From Saprospiraceae bacterium (GTDB lineage: Bacteria > Bacteroidota > Bacteroidia > Chitinophagales > Saprospiraceae): a stretch of 55,187 nt of DNA. The notes beneath the pieces were generated by a model. It did not search any database, was not told where the DNA came from, and was given only the letters and a program-made list of their open reading frames with translations. The translations under genes and the position numbers were made by a program. This document shows positions 1 through 8,234 of this stretch, in pieces. Every line of letters starts with the position of its first letter. Position 1 is the first letter of the stretch. Location of the stretch: positions 15,146-70,332 of the forward strand of contig JAHDGJ010000012.1 of assembly GCA_020627705.1 (NCBI GenBank). Direction: 5' to 3'.

Positions 1-1
1 G

Positions 2-70
2 ATCAACAACAACGAGGGAACTGCTCCCTCCGTGGAGCAGCATGCACTTGTAATCCTTAAATCTGAATAA
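2..70 (+). CDS. Possible C-terminal tail of an upstream gene (partial)
   Basis: One plus-strand frame is open from the window edge to a TAA at 68-70 and gives 22 residues ending in HALVILKSE. The other two plus frames stop earlier and look less protein-like. If real, it is the last part of a gene that converges on the SH3 protein gene. The fragment is too short for any functional call and could be chance. Confidence 0.3.
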   Translation: MNNNEGTAPSVEQHALVILKSE

Positions 71-92
71 GACTATTGTAAATGCCCAAAGT

Positions 93-593
93 TTACTCCT
101 TCTCTACCAAAAAATTACCCCAAACCCAACCTTCCAAATCGGCATATCTTATTTTACACCATTGTCCTTGTCTTCCGTTTAGGATAAACTTCTCTGTATC
201 ATAATACTGTATTTCAACAGCAGCCCCATTGGGTATCTTGAATACAATACCAGAGGTTAGGGACGGACTAGAACGCATATTAAGCGTTGGGCTGTCAACA
301 GAGACTATTGCAATTCCGTACGCTGAAGATTCTAATTCGTCAATTTGGGATTCCAAATTTTGGATCTGCACATCTTTGGCTTCTAATAGATTGATGTACT
401 CTTCACGACTAGGATAACTATTGATGGTATCTCCTTGTAATGAAGCGAGTCCAGATTTTACCAAAGAGATTGGATCTTTTTGCTTGAACATTGAAAGGAC
501 CAACCAAAGAAGGGACAAAGCAAAGCCACCATACAATAAATATTGCATAACCGGTATATCGCTGTTGCGCCTTCTTCGACTGCGTCGACTCAT
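93..593 (-). CDS. Membrane-anchored SH3-like (SH3b) domain protein
   Basis: 166 residues. A very basic N-terminus (MSRRSRRRRN) is followed by one transmembrane helix at about residues 17-36, then a short coiled-coil stretch at about 65-90 (YINLLEAKDVQIQNLESQI). A bacterial SH3 domain occupies about residues 95-166, with the typical LNMRSSPSLTSGIVFKI and the ending WCKIRYADLEGWVWGNFL. Such domains commonly bind peptidoglycan or proteins in the periplasm. The start codon overlaps the stop of the upstream isomerase gene by one base (TAATG), so the two are probably translationally coupled. The exact role is unknown. Confidence 0.85.
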   Translation of the reverse strand: MSRRSRRRRNSDIPVMQYLLYGGFALSLLWLVLSMFKQKDPISLVKSGLASLQGDTINSYPSREEYINLLEAKDVQIQNLESQIDELESSAYGIAIVSVDSPTLNMRSSPSLTSGIVFKIPNGAAVEIQYYDTEKFILNGRQGQWCKIRYADLEGWVWGNFLVEKE

Positions 594-1582
594 TATACTT
601 TCGCCAATTCTCCTTTAAGATAATTAATCACATCTATCTCTACGGCATCAACTCCGCGTAACTCTGAGAGGTACCAACTTACCCAATCACCAAGATTGAC
701 AAAATAAATGGCACGTTCGATTAAAGAATTTCCCTTGGACCAAACCTCCTTGATATTGGGTGTGTACTTAGCAATTATCTTTTGATTTATATCAATACGT
801 ACTTTATTGCGTCGAAAATCGTCTTCGTTTCTAAAGTACAACACCGCAAACTTGTCGTCTTCAATACCCCAGCCTAAGACTTCGTTGTGGTTCATTTCTG
901 GGATGATATGATGCCAACAAAGCATTTTAGCATTTTCGTTGATTTGCTGACGTAATCTTATGGCAACTGCTGCCATACGATCTGTGGTATAAATGATTGG
1001 CATTTTATTGATAAAGAAATTGGCGATTTCTTTCGCTTCCTTTTTTATTTCTTCTTGATTGAATTTTAGAAGATCTACACTTTTCTTTATTTGCTGAATG
1101 GCTGTATCCGAAATCAATCCCAATTTGTTTAAGACCACAATTTGTTGCGTCATAGAAAATCCTAAACAAGCTCTTGGAGAAGGCCAATCATCAGGCAACT
1201 TGATGTAATCATATCCTTTTTCTTTTGCAGCTTCAATTAACTTCCCTCCAGAAGCGAGACAAACAATTTTTGCTCCTGTTTTTTGTATTAAGCCAAAAGC
1301 ATTAAGTGTCTCCTCCGTATTGCCAGAATAAGATGATACAATAGCCAAGGTATTCGCATCGACCCATGCTGGTATATCATAGCCTTTGCCTCCAACAAAA
1401 GGCACTTTACATTCTTCTCTAACAAATTCTTGCGCAAAGTTTCCACCAATTCCAGAACCACCTAAACCAGCTACATATATTTTATTAATTGCTTTATCGT
1501 GTGCATTTATTTGAGCATTATTTCCGATTTCTAATGCCTCCACAAGTTGAGCCGGAAAGCGCTCAATCAAAGTATCCATCAT
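593..1582 (-). CDS. Bifunctional phosphoglucose/phosphomannose isomerase-type SIS protein
   Basis: 329 residues, the usual length of the bifunctional phosphoglucose/phosphomannose isomerases of archaea and Bacteroidota. The first SIS domain shows GLGGSGIGG at about residues 40-48 and SSYSGNTEETL at about 88-98. These loops bind the sugar phosphate. A second SIS-like half follows, containing the conserved HHIIPEMNHNEVLGW segment that carries the catalytic His/Glu region of this family. It would interconvert glucose-6-P or mannose-6-P with fructose-6-P in the cytoplasm. The start could be either of two adjacent ATGs (1582 or 1579). It is divergent from yraN and overlaps the downstream SH3 gene by one base. 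Confidence 0.88.
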   Translation of the reverse strand: MMDTLIERFPAQLVEALEIGNNAQINAHDKAINKIYVAGLGGSGIGGNFAQEFVREECKVPFVGGKGYDIPAWVDANTLAIVSSYSGNTEETLNAFGLIQKTGAKIVCLASGGKLIEAAKEKGYDYIKLPDDWPSPRACLGFSMTQQIVVLNKLGLISDTAIQQIKKSVDLLKFNQEEIKKEAKEIANFFINKMPIIYTTDRMAAVAIRLRQQINENAKMLCWHHIIPEMNHNEVLGWGIEDDKFAVLYFRNEDDFRRNKVRIDINQKIIAKYTPNIKEVWSKGNSLIERAIYFVNLGDWVSWYLSELRGVDAVEIDVINYLKGELAKV

Positions 1583-1649
1583 AAGTTGTTTGTTTTATTA
1601 CTACAAAGGTATAGAGTCAAGCTTACTGGAGTGTAAACAATCCTATAAA

Positions 1650-2006
1650 ATGGCAAAAAATCACGATGTTGGGCGAAAATCAGAGGATTTTGCGGCCAAG
1701 TATTTGACCGTAAACGGTTACGAAATCTTAAATCGCAACTGGCGCTTTTCTAAAGCAGAGATTGATCTTGTCGCAAGACACGATGAAGTGCTCATTTTTA
1801 TTGAGGTAAAAAGTAGAAGTTCACTCCATTTTGGACGACCAGAGCATTCCATAACCAAAAGAAAAGAGCATTTGATCATTGATGCAGCAAACGAATATAT
1901 GCGTCAAAAAAATCATACTTGGGAAATACGCTTCGATATCATATCTATTTACTGGAAAACATCAAATCACCCACGTTTGACTCATTTTAAGGATGCTTTT
2001 TTTTAA
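1650..2006 (+). CDS. YraN family (UPF0102) endonuclease-like protein
   Basis: 118 residues from the ATG at 1650. The frame is open from 1590, but the upstream 20 residues are not family-like, and MAKNHDVGRKSEDFAAKYL is the typical N-terminus. It shows the restriction-endonuclease-like core: GRKSEDFAAKYL, then NRNWRFSKAEIDLVA, and IFIEVKSRS (the E and K of the ExK motif) at about residues 55-63. YraN proteins resemble Holliday-junction resolvases but their substrate is not settled. It is divergent from the isomerase gene. Stop to the L31 promoter region is about 50 bp. Confidence 0.87.
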   Translation: MAKNHDVGRKSEDFAAKYLTVNGYEILNRNWRFSKAEIDLVARHDEVLIFIEVKSRSSLHFGRPEHSITKRKEHLIIDAANEYMRQKNHTWEIRFDIISIYWKTSNHPRLTHFKDAFF

Positions 2007-2061
2007 CAGATAACGGGCAAATTAATTTCTAATAGAATATAACTTTGCACAGTCAAAATGC

Positions 2062-2091
2062 TTGTTTTACAAACATTTTGATCTATCTTTG
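2062..2091 (+). promoter_or_regulatory. Bacteroidota-type promoter of the L31 gene
   Basis: TTG at 2062-2064 is followed after 19 bases by TATCTTTG at 2084-2091. This fits the -33 TTTG/TTG and -7 TAnnTTTG elements of the Bacteroidota primary sigma factor. The start codon lies 22 bases further on. A second match to the -7 element alone (TAACTTTG, 2040-2047) lies upstream without a good -33 box. Confidence 0.65.
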
Positions 2092-2113
2092 CACTCCTTT
2101 AAAATTTTCAGCA

Positions 2114-2419
2114 ATGAAACAGGATATACATCCAGACAACTATAGAGTAGTAGTATTTAGAGACATTTCAATCAATGAATCATGGTTGACGAAGTCTTGT
2201 GCTCCTAGTAAAGAAACAGTTAAGTGGGAAGATGGAAATGAATACCCATTGGTCAAGCTAGAAATCTCAAACAGATCGCATCCTTTCTTTACAGGAAAGA
2301 TGAAGTTCGTAGATACTGCTGGTAGAATTGACAAATTCAATAAGAAATTTGCCAAGTTTAGTAAAGCTGCACCTGCGGCGGAAAATGAAGCTCCTGCGGC
2401 AGAAAGTTCTGCAGAATAA
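2114..2419 (+). CDS. rpmE2: 50S ribosomal protein L31 type B
   Basis: 101 residues from the ATG at 2114. The 23 upstream residues in frame are not part of the family. [17 protein letters not shown] is the hallmark N-terminus. The protein is the zinc-independent (type B, C-minus) form: the CxxC pairs of the zinc form are absent, and only one Cys is seen. [20 protein letters not shown] matches the core. An Ala/Glu-rich tail (about residues 83-101) extends beyond the usual end, as in many Bacteroidota. It is a single-gene unit bounded by a promoter and a strong terminator. Confidence 0.95.
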   Translation: MKQDIHPDNYRVVVFRDISINESWLTKSCAPSKETVKWEDGNEYPLVKLEISNRSHPFFTGKMKFVDTAGRIDKFNKKFAKFSKAAPAAENEAPAAESSAE

Positions 2420-2443
2420 TTCAACCATCCCTTTAAGAAAAAT

Positions 2444-2476
2444 AAGCCTTTCCGAATTTAACGGAAGGGCTTTTTT
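2444..2476 (+). terminator. Rho-independent terminator after rpmE2
   Basis: Stem GCCTTTCCG (2446-2454) pairs with CGGAAGGGC (2462-2470), with one G-U pair and a 7-base loop, followed by six T. It lies 25 bases after the L31 stop. Confidence 0.85.
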
Positions 2477-2490
2477 GTATCTTGAATCCA

Positions 2491-3657
2491 ATGTATAATC
2501 TCATTTTATTTGACGATAACCAAAGGACGGCATTGTTGCCTTTGAGTTTTACGCGACCTTGTGGCGAGATGCGAATTGGTATTCTTACAATCCGTGAAAA
2601 ATGGGAACGAAGACTTGACTCCGAAGCTTCTTACCTAACAGAAAAATATCTTTCTGATAAATTTCCTGCTTCGGTTAAAGAAGAAAATCTTTTTATCAAC
2701 TCGAGGCTACTTCCCAACAATATCATAGAAAATATTTCATCTCTCCAATTGGGTCAAGGGTATGTTCAAGATAGCGTTCAACTCATAGCCAAAGGAAAAG
2801 ATCTTGATTCTATTCAATGGATAGAATACGACAGTACTATCGATATTATAAAGCGTCCATACGACCTGTTTTCAAAAAACGCAGATCAAATACAACAAGA
2901 CTTTACGCTAATTACCAAAAACCGTAAGTCTGCAATTTTAGACACCAGCAATCAACGCATTGCTCCTGAGAACATCTTTATCGAAGAGGGTGCTACGATC
3001 CAATGCAGTATTCTTAATGCCAGCAAAGGACCAATATATATTGGCAAAGATGCTGAAATCATGGAAGGCACGGTGATTCGGGGCCCTTTCGCTATGTGTG
3101 AAAATAGTGTATTAAAGCTGTCTACCAAAATCTATGGCGCAACTACCCTAGGCCCATATTGTAAAGTAGGCGGAGAGGTAAACAACTCCATATTGTTTGG
3201 ATACAGCAGCAAAGCCCATGATGGGTTTTTAGGAAATTCTGTTTTAGGCGAATGGTGCAATTTAGGTGCGGACACCAACAATTCGAATCTCAAGAATAAC
3301 TATGCAGAAGTAAAACTGTGGGACTACACTTCCCAACGTTTTGCCCCAAGTGGATTGCAATTTTGTGGTCTAATCATGGGTGATCACTCCAAATGCGGGA
3401 TAAACACCATGTTTAATACAGGCACTGTCGTTGGTGTTTCGGCCAATGTTTTTGGAGGCGGTTTTCCACGAAATTTTATCCCTTCGTTTAGTTGGGGAGG
3501 ATCCACTGGATTTATGACCTATCGAATGAAAAAAGTCGAAGAAGTGGCCAAGATTGTGATGCAAAGAAGAAATAAGACCTTTGACGAAACAGAACGCAGA
3601 ATTTTAGAAGAAGTATTTTCCGAAACTTCGAAATTTAGAACGTGGGAAAAAAATTAA
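2491..3657 (+). CDS. GlmU-like UDP-GlcNAc diphosphorylase / GlcN-1-P acetyltransferase (alternative bacterial form)
   Basis: 388 residues from the ATG at 2491. An in-frame TTG at 2482 is possible but sits inside the terminator tail. The N-terminus MYNLILFDDNQRTALLPL, followed by FTRPCGEMRIGILTI, is typical of the Bacteroidota alternative GlmU family (the TIGR03991 type). This family lacks the classical nucleotidyltransferase LxxGxGTRM loop. The second half (about residues 165-345) is a left-handed beta-helix of hexapeptide repeats, as in acetyltransferases: IFIEEGATIQCSILNA, PIYIGKDAEIMEGTVI and VKLWDYTSQRFAPSG. Proposed role: UDP-GlcNAc supply for the cell wall. Its 3' end overlaps the next gene by 16 bases. 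Confidence 0.82.
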   Translation: MYNLILFDDNQRTALLPLSFTRPCGEMRIGILTIREKWERRLDSEASYLTEKYLSDKFPASVKEENLFINSRLLPNNIIENISSLQLGQGYVQDSVQLIAKGKDLDSIQWIEYDSTIDIIKRPYDLFSKNADQIQQDFTLITKNRKSAILDTSNQRIAPENIFIEEGATIQCSILNASKGPIYIGKDAEIMEGTVIRGPFAMCENSVLKLSTKIYGATTLGPYCKVGGEVNNSILFGYSSKAHDGFLGNSVLGEWCNLGADTNNSNLKNNYAEVKLWDYTSQRFAPSGLQFCGLIMGDHSKCGINTMFNTGTVVGVSANVFGGGFPRNFIPSFSWGGSTGFMTYRMKKVEEVAKIVMQRRNKTFDETERRILEEVFSETSKFRTWEKN

Positions 3658-4334
3658 ATTTTCCTTGGTATAAAAAAGTCCAAAGCTATTTCTATGATGT
3701 TGTCATAGAACAAAGGTCCTCAGCTTTCAATCCAGAGATCATTCTTTATCTCGTCCGCAATAGGTTACAACTTTGTTGTGGCAGCGCGATCTACTCTTTC
3801 GACGATTTGTATGACAATTTCGGGGATTGCTTTCAAAAAATAAATTTGAGCGAAAAACAGAATCATACAGTCCTACTCTTAGGATTTGGCATTGGCTCTA
3901 TCCCCTATATTCTAGAAAAGCAGCATCAAAAAAACTGGTCATATACAGCCGTAGAAATAGACGAAGAAATAATCGAACTGGCAGAGCTATATTCCATACC
4001 CAGGTTATCTTCTTACATTCAAATGATTTGCGCTGACGCTCATGTATTTATCGAAACGACCGAAGAAAAATACGATTTGATTTGTATGGATGTTTTTAAA
4101 GAAGATATTGTCCCGGATCATCTAAAAAGCCATCATTTTATTGAGCAACTAAAACAAACACTAAGCTTAAACGGCCTACTCATTATGAATCTTATGGCAG
4201 ATTCACCGGCGAGCAAAAAAGAAGCGGATGACTTTTTCGAGGCCGTGTTTAAACAAGTTTTTCCAGAAGCTGTTGTATTACATATTCATGGAAATTATAT
4301 GTTACTAAGTGACCATTCGGTTTTGAAACATTAA
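3642..4334 (+). CDS. Spermidine-synthase-like class I methyltransferase fold protein
   Basis: 230 residues from a GTG start at 3642, inside the end of the previous gene. The Rossmann methyltransferase core is visible: motif I LLLGFGIGSIPYIL at about residues 79-92, acidic motif II AVEIDEEIIELAELY at about 105-119, DLICMDVFKEDIVPDHL around 145-161, and FIEQLKQTLSLNGLLIMNL. This arrangement is that of polyamine-synthase-like proteins (PF01564 type), but the N-terminal tetramerisation region of true SpeE is short here, so substrate and product are uncertain. The overlap suggests co-expression with the GlmU-like gene. Confidence 0.75.
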   Translation: MGKKLNFPWYKKVQSYFYDVVIEQRSSAFNPEIILYLVRNRLQLCCGSAIYSFDDLYDNFGDCFQKINLSEKQNHTVLLLGFGIGSIPYILEKQHQKNWSYTAVEIDEEIIELAELYSIPRLSSYIQMICADAHVFIETTEEKYDLICMDVFKEDIVPDHLKSHHFIEQLKQTLSLNGLLIMNLMADSPASKKEADDFFEAVFKQVFPEAVVLHIHGNYMLLSDHSVLKH

Positions 4335-4362
4335 GTTTATTTTTGGCGAAAATTAAGGGCTC

Positions 4363-4980
4363 ATGTTTACAATGAATGTGTATTTAAAGCTTGCTTTAAT
4401 CGTACTCTTTTTAGGAGGCGGGATTGTATTAGCTTTTATCTATGGACTAGGTTATTCTTGGATTCTTATCCTCATTGGAATAATCTTATTGTTGTCTTAT
4501 ATCTTCTTGGGAACAGTCAATTCTACAGCCAAACAAGTACAGGCAGGAGACTTCGAGAAAGCAGAGAAAACCCTGAATATGACGCTTAGTCCTAAGTTGC
4601 TCTACGTTACCAATCGAGCGATGTACTACATCATGAAAGGCTCTATGGCTGTGCAAAAGAAGGAAAACAAAATAGCTGAAGAACATTTTCAAACGGCGCT
4701 AAATCTAAAGTTACCTACGGACAACGAACGAGGAATGGTTCTGCTCCAACTTGCAAGCATCAATGCGAATAGAAACAATTGGACAGCTGCAAAAAAATAT
4801 TATCGAGACACCCAAAAACTTGATATTACTGAGGGGCAAATAAAATCTCAACTTGACATGATGGGACAGGCTCTAAAACAAAGTGGTCAGCAAAAATTAG
4901 CAGGGACTATGGCAGGTAAAAGAAATAGAGGAATGATGATGCGACCCGGTGGCAAACGCAGACGCCCTAAAGCAAGATAA
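4363..4980 (+). CDS. Two-helix membrane protein with TPR-like repeats
   Basis: 205 residues. Two adjacent hydrophobic helices lie at about residues 5-25 and 28-48. A cytoplasmic or periplasmic region follows with tetratricopeptide-like helices (GDFEKAEKTLNMTL, AMYYIMKGSMAVQKKENKIA, ERGMVLLQLASINANRNNW). The C-terminus is very basic and Met/Gly/Arg-rich (KRNRGMMMRPGGKRRRPKAR), possibly an RNA- or membrane-surface contact. The protein resembles conserved Bacteroidota hypotheticals; no function can be assigned. Confidence 0.8.
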   Translation: MFTMNVYLKLALIVLFLGGGIVLAFIYGLGYSWILILIGIILLLSYIFLGTVNSTAKQVQAGDFEKAEKTLNMTLSPKLLYVTNRAMYYIMKGSMAVQKKENKIAEEHFQTALNLKLPTDNERGMVLLQLASINANRNNWTAAKKYYRDTQKLDITEGQIKSQLDMMGQALKQSGQQKLAGTMAGKRNRGMMMRPGGKRRRPKAR

Positions 4981-5006
4981 TTTTTCAAAAATATAATTAC
5001 TCTATC

Positions 5007-5663
5007 ATGTACAATTTGATATATTCTTTGTGTACTTCTCTTTTGCTTCTAGGTTCTTGCAATCAAAATACCAAAGAGCTTGTTGTAGATTCAGAGCAAA
5101 CCCAGACTTCTCCAGACTTAGAAAAATATGCAAAAGCCTATTTTGCAAGTGGTTGCTTTTGGTGTGTTGAGGCCGTGTACGAATCAGTCGAAGGCGTTAA
5201 GGAAGTTATATCAGGATATGCTGAAGGAACTGTAGAAAATGCTAGATATGATCGAGTTTCAAAAGGAATCACCAAACATGTAGAAGCAGTAGAAGTTTAT
5301 TATGATCCTCAAGTGGTGTCTTACGAAACCTTAATCGCTGTATTTTTTGGATCAGGAGATCCAACCACACTCAATAGACAAGGACCAGATGCGGGGTATC
5401 AGTATAGATCAGCAATATATTATCAAAACGAAACAGAAAAGTCGACAGCCGAAACCTTTAGAGACGCACTGGAAAAAGAAGGCGTTTTTGGTGCACCTAT
5501 AGTCACAGACATTACGGCATTTACCACTTTCTTTCCTGCAGAAGATTATCATCAAGACTTTGAAAAGAAAAATCCGAATCAAGGATATGTACAGGCTGTT
5601 TCTATACCTCGACTCAAAAAATTTCAAGCAGCTTTTCCAGACCTTTTAAAAAAAGACCACTAA
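5007..5663 (+). CDS. msrA: Lipoprotein peptide-methionine (S)-S-oxide reductase
   Basis: 218 residues. A lipoprotein signal (LLLLGSC, lipidated Cys about residue 18) targets it to the envelope. The MsrA signature GCFWCVEAVY has the catalytic Cys at about residue 50. YDPQVVSYETLIAVFF, the segment around GSGDPTTLNRQGPDAG and YRSAIYY complete the family core. It repairs methionine-S-sulfoxide in exported proteins. Most MsrA are cytoplasmic; lipoprotein versions are known in Bacteroidota. There is no fused MsrB. Confidence 0.93.
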   Translation: MYNLIYSLCTSLLLLGSCNQNTKELVVDSEQTQTSPDLEKYAKAYFASGCFWCVEAVYESVEGVKEVISGYAEGTVENARYDRVSKGITKHVEAVEVYYDPQVVSYETLIAVFFGSGDPTTLNRQGPDAGYQYRSAIYYQNETEKSTAETFRDALEKEGVFGAPIVTDITAFTTFFPAEDYHQDFEKKNPNQGYVQAVSIPRLKKFQAAFPDLLKKDH

Positions 5664-5708
5664 TCAATAGGTAAGAATAAAAGCAGCTTAGCTTCTACAA
5701 AATTGTTC

Positions 5709-6998
5709 TTAAAAGCTATGTGGTTCGCCAAAATGAAACTCACTTACTGTACCGACTACTAAAAAACTTACTACCGTAAGAATAAGACCAATGACAAAAA
5801 TGGCCAGGGCTCTCCTGATGTGGTTGTATTTAGTACTTAACATTTGCCCCATAAAATATAAATCCTTAATCATGGATGTGTACAAATAGTCGCTGTCATT
5901 AAGCATTTGAAGCATGCCCCAATTGTAATCTCTAAAACGCATGTTGTGAAAGTTGCCAAAGTAAAGTAGGTTTCCTTCTTTCGCTCTAATTTCTTGCTCC
6001 GTAAATTCTCCATGACTCCTTGCTGGGGTAATCGCGATAACTGCAAAAAAGATAGAAGCGACTGAGCTAATCATAAGTATGAGCAAGGGCAAATTGTGTA
6101 TGCAAAAAGTGTCGATATTTCCTAGGATTCGACTCACGATCAAAGAAAGAATAATCGCGTTAACCGAAATCATAATATTGGCTTTTCGATCTACCATTTG
6201 ATTTAAGGTATAGTGGTTACGCGAAGTGGTTCTAAACATCGTTTGTATGCCTCGCTCGTCCCTACCCTTTACTGAGCGCAAACTTTTCTGAAGCTTTTTT
6301 AATTCGGCATCGCTGATGCTGAGCTCCTTTTTAATTGCTTTTGATTCAAGTTTCCCTAACTCCTTTCTTTCCTTCTCAATTTTTTGAACGAGCTCATCCT
6401 TTTTTGGATGTAGATATGTCCTTCCATAATGCGTATAATACTTGTGTTCTTGGAGATACTCTAGGATCTTTTCATAAAAGGATCCGCGACCCTCATCTGT
6501 GACTCCAATCAACAACAATTCTTGATAGCGCGCTTCAATCCTCTTTTTTCCTTTTTTTGACGCCCATTCGGAAGTAATGCCATCTGCCAACACTTTACCT
6601 AATTGGGTTTGCGGGGTTTCAAAAGGTTTACCATCACGCATGGTTTCAATAACACGTGATAATCTATCAGGCGGATAATTGATGCTTCGCAAAAACTGTG
6701 TAGCATAATTTATGGAGCATTTATGGCATTCAGTAAAGAAAGAATTAGGATCCTTTTTTGACTTGATTGTTTCGATATCTTTCATCCCAGTGATGTTAAG
6801 ATGACCTGCAATCAAAACCACTTCTTTATCCTCTTCACTCAAACCCTCATGTTGAGCCACGGTCTTTATAGAAGCAATTACTTTTAATAAGTGCTCCATA
6901 TCCGAGAAAATCAATTTTTCAGAAAACTCCTCCGTAACTACTTTAGTTACATACAATTCGACCTGTTCTAAATAATTGACCTCTTGTGTTACTTCCAA
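5709..6998 (-). CDS. Pycsar-effector-like (PycTM/DUF5706) membrane protein with degenerate HD domain
   Basis: 429 residues. The N-terminal half (about residues 25-180) follows the layout of an HD phosphohydrolase domain, but the metal ligands are damaged. The expected H-x-x-x-H start reads FSDMEHLLKV, so only the second His is kept. The HD pair reads AGHLNITGM, with no His-Asp. A later His (ECHKCS) and an Asp (VLADG) remain. A coiled coil spans about residues 200-245. The PycTM domain follows: RNHYTLNQMVDRKANIMISV, with membrane helices at about 280-300, 308-330 and 395-420. PycTM domains act as membrane-killing effectors in Pycsar, but HD-PycTM fusions are also widespread in Bacteroidota outside obvious defence loci. 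No nucleotide cyclase is adjacent. Confidence 0.8.
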   Translation of the reverse strand: MEVTQEVNYLEQVELYVTKVVTEEFSEKLIFSDMEHLLKVIASIKTVAQHEGLSEEDKEVVLIAGHLNITGMKDIETIKSKKDPNSFFTECHKCSINYATQFLRSINYPPDRLSRVIETMRDGKPFETPQTQLGKVLADGITSEWASKKGKKRIEARYQELLLIGVTDEGRGSFYEKILEYLQEHKYYTHYGRTYLHPKKDELVQKIEKERKELGKLESKAIKKELSISDAELKKLQKSLRSVKGRDERGIQTMFRTTSRNHYTLNQMVDRKANIMISVNAIILSLIVSRILGNIDTFCIHNLPLLILMISSVASIFFAVIAITPARSHGEFTEQEIRAKEGNLLYFGNFHNMRFRDYNWGMLQMLNDSDYLYTSMIKDLYFMGQMLSTKYNHIRRALAIFVIGLILTVVSFLVVGTVSEFHFGEPHSF

Positions 6999-7058
6999 AA
7001 TGATGATTTTTGATACCCAAAGTAAATAAAAAAATATTCGGAATGTTTAAAGGCCTAC

Positions 7059-8225
7059 TTAAACCAATGAGATAGTTCTACCAAGCCGAATGAAATGTAG
7101 ACTAACTACTATATTGATCAACATCATAGGCAAAAAAGCCAGATGAAAGCTTTGTGGTATGATGGACCACCCAATGATCGAAATAACATTACAAGCTATG
7201 ACTAGAAGTGGTACTAAAAGTTTCGCTTTACCTTTTGTATAACGCCGAAATTGGAGCAAAATGAATAAAAATAATGGAGACATCCATAGTATATTCCAAT
7301 TGGCTTTAGTGGCGAGGTGATCCGTAAAAAACCATAAAAAAGAAATGATCAAAAAACACACCACCATAGCTAAAACCCATACGAATGAGAACATGGAAAG
7401 CGCTTGATTGCTCCAAGTCTTGTTTGCGAGAAATAACATAAAACTTACAAGAAGAATTAAAGCAAAAACTTTAAATGGCGTAATAAAAGGTGTTTGACTT
7501 CTTAGGGCATTTTCCTCCGCAAACCTCAGCAATACCCTTTCTTCTTTTACCAGCGGTTTTCCCGAAATACGTGCAGTACCAAATTGGTTCTTAAGGTAAT
7601 CTGGCAAAAACATTTGAGTCCTAAAGTCATATGATCTATCTGCAATTGCGCCAATGACAATATCTATTCCAAAGTCCGACCAAACCATAGGAATGGTTTT
7701 TTCATCCAACAAATCTCTATAACTCCTATCCTCTATGTCCTTGGACCACTCTTCATCATATTCTATTTCGATGATGTCTCTTATACGAGTAGAACAATTA
7801 TCAAAGAAGAAATCATACTTGTAATATTTGGCATCTCCTTTTAGGTTGTTTTCCAAAAAATCTATGACTTGATAGGTCTGAATGCTATCTAAATCTAAGA
7901 TTTGCTCGTCCACATTACGTTTAAAATAACTGTACTCTGCCATAAAACGATCAAAGGAAGCGACACTCAAATAATACATCAATTTGCCTTGGCAAAATTT
8001 GAGATAAAAATTGGGTTGATTAAAATCGAAAGTTCCATATCCGTAGACAACATCATAGTTGGTTGCGTTGTGTTTGATTCTTACTCCGCTGTGACCAAAA
8101 GTAGAATAAAGCTCATCTCCCGACCCACAAGTCAACAGCGATACTCTGGGTATCTCGGCAAGACCAAGAAACGGAATAAGCAATAAGAAAAATAGAGCTG
8201 CCCGAATACGCATTTGCATGCTCAA
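7059..8225 (-). CDS. DUF4105 (Lnb N-terminal-like) membrane protein
   Basis: 388 residues. A signal peptide (about residues 1-23, ending LGLA) leads into a DUF4105 domain: SLLTCGSGDELYSTFGHSGV with a conserved His, YGYGTFDFNQPNFYLKF, and YDFFFDNCSTRIRDII with the conserved Asn-Cys-Ser. The conserved His and Cys resemble a papain-like (NlpC/P60-type) active site, suggesting a periplasmic hydrolase or acyltransferase. Five or so membrane helices follow (about residues 250-385). The start codon is 9 bases after the metG stop, so it is likely co-transcribed with metG. Substrate is unknown. Confidence 0.83.
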   Translation of the reverse strand: MSMQMRIRAALFFLLLIPFLGLAEIPRVSLLTCGSGDELYSTFGHSGVRIKHNATNYDVVYGYGTFDFNQPNFYLKFCQGKLMYYLSVASFDRFMAEYSYFKRNVDEQILDLDSIQTYQVIDFLENNLKGDAKYYKYDFFFDNCSTRIRDIIEIEYDEEWSKDIEDRSYRDLLDEKTIPMVWSDFGIDIVIGAIADRSYDFRTQMFLPDYLKNQFGTARISGKPLVKEERVLLRFAEENALRSQTPFITPFKVFALILLVSFMLFLANKTWSNQALSMFSFVWVLAMVVCFLIISFLWFFTDHLATKANWNILWMSPLFLFILLQFRRYTKGKAKLLVPLLVIACNVISIIGWSIIPQSFHLAFLPMMLINIVVSLHFIRLGRTISLV

Positions 8226-8234
8226 ATGTACGTT

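Noticed and set aside
5709-6998. A complete Pycsar defence operon
   Set aside because: No nucleotide cyclase gene lies on either side; neighbours are msrA and DUF4105/metG. Only the effector-like domain is present.
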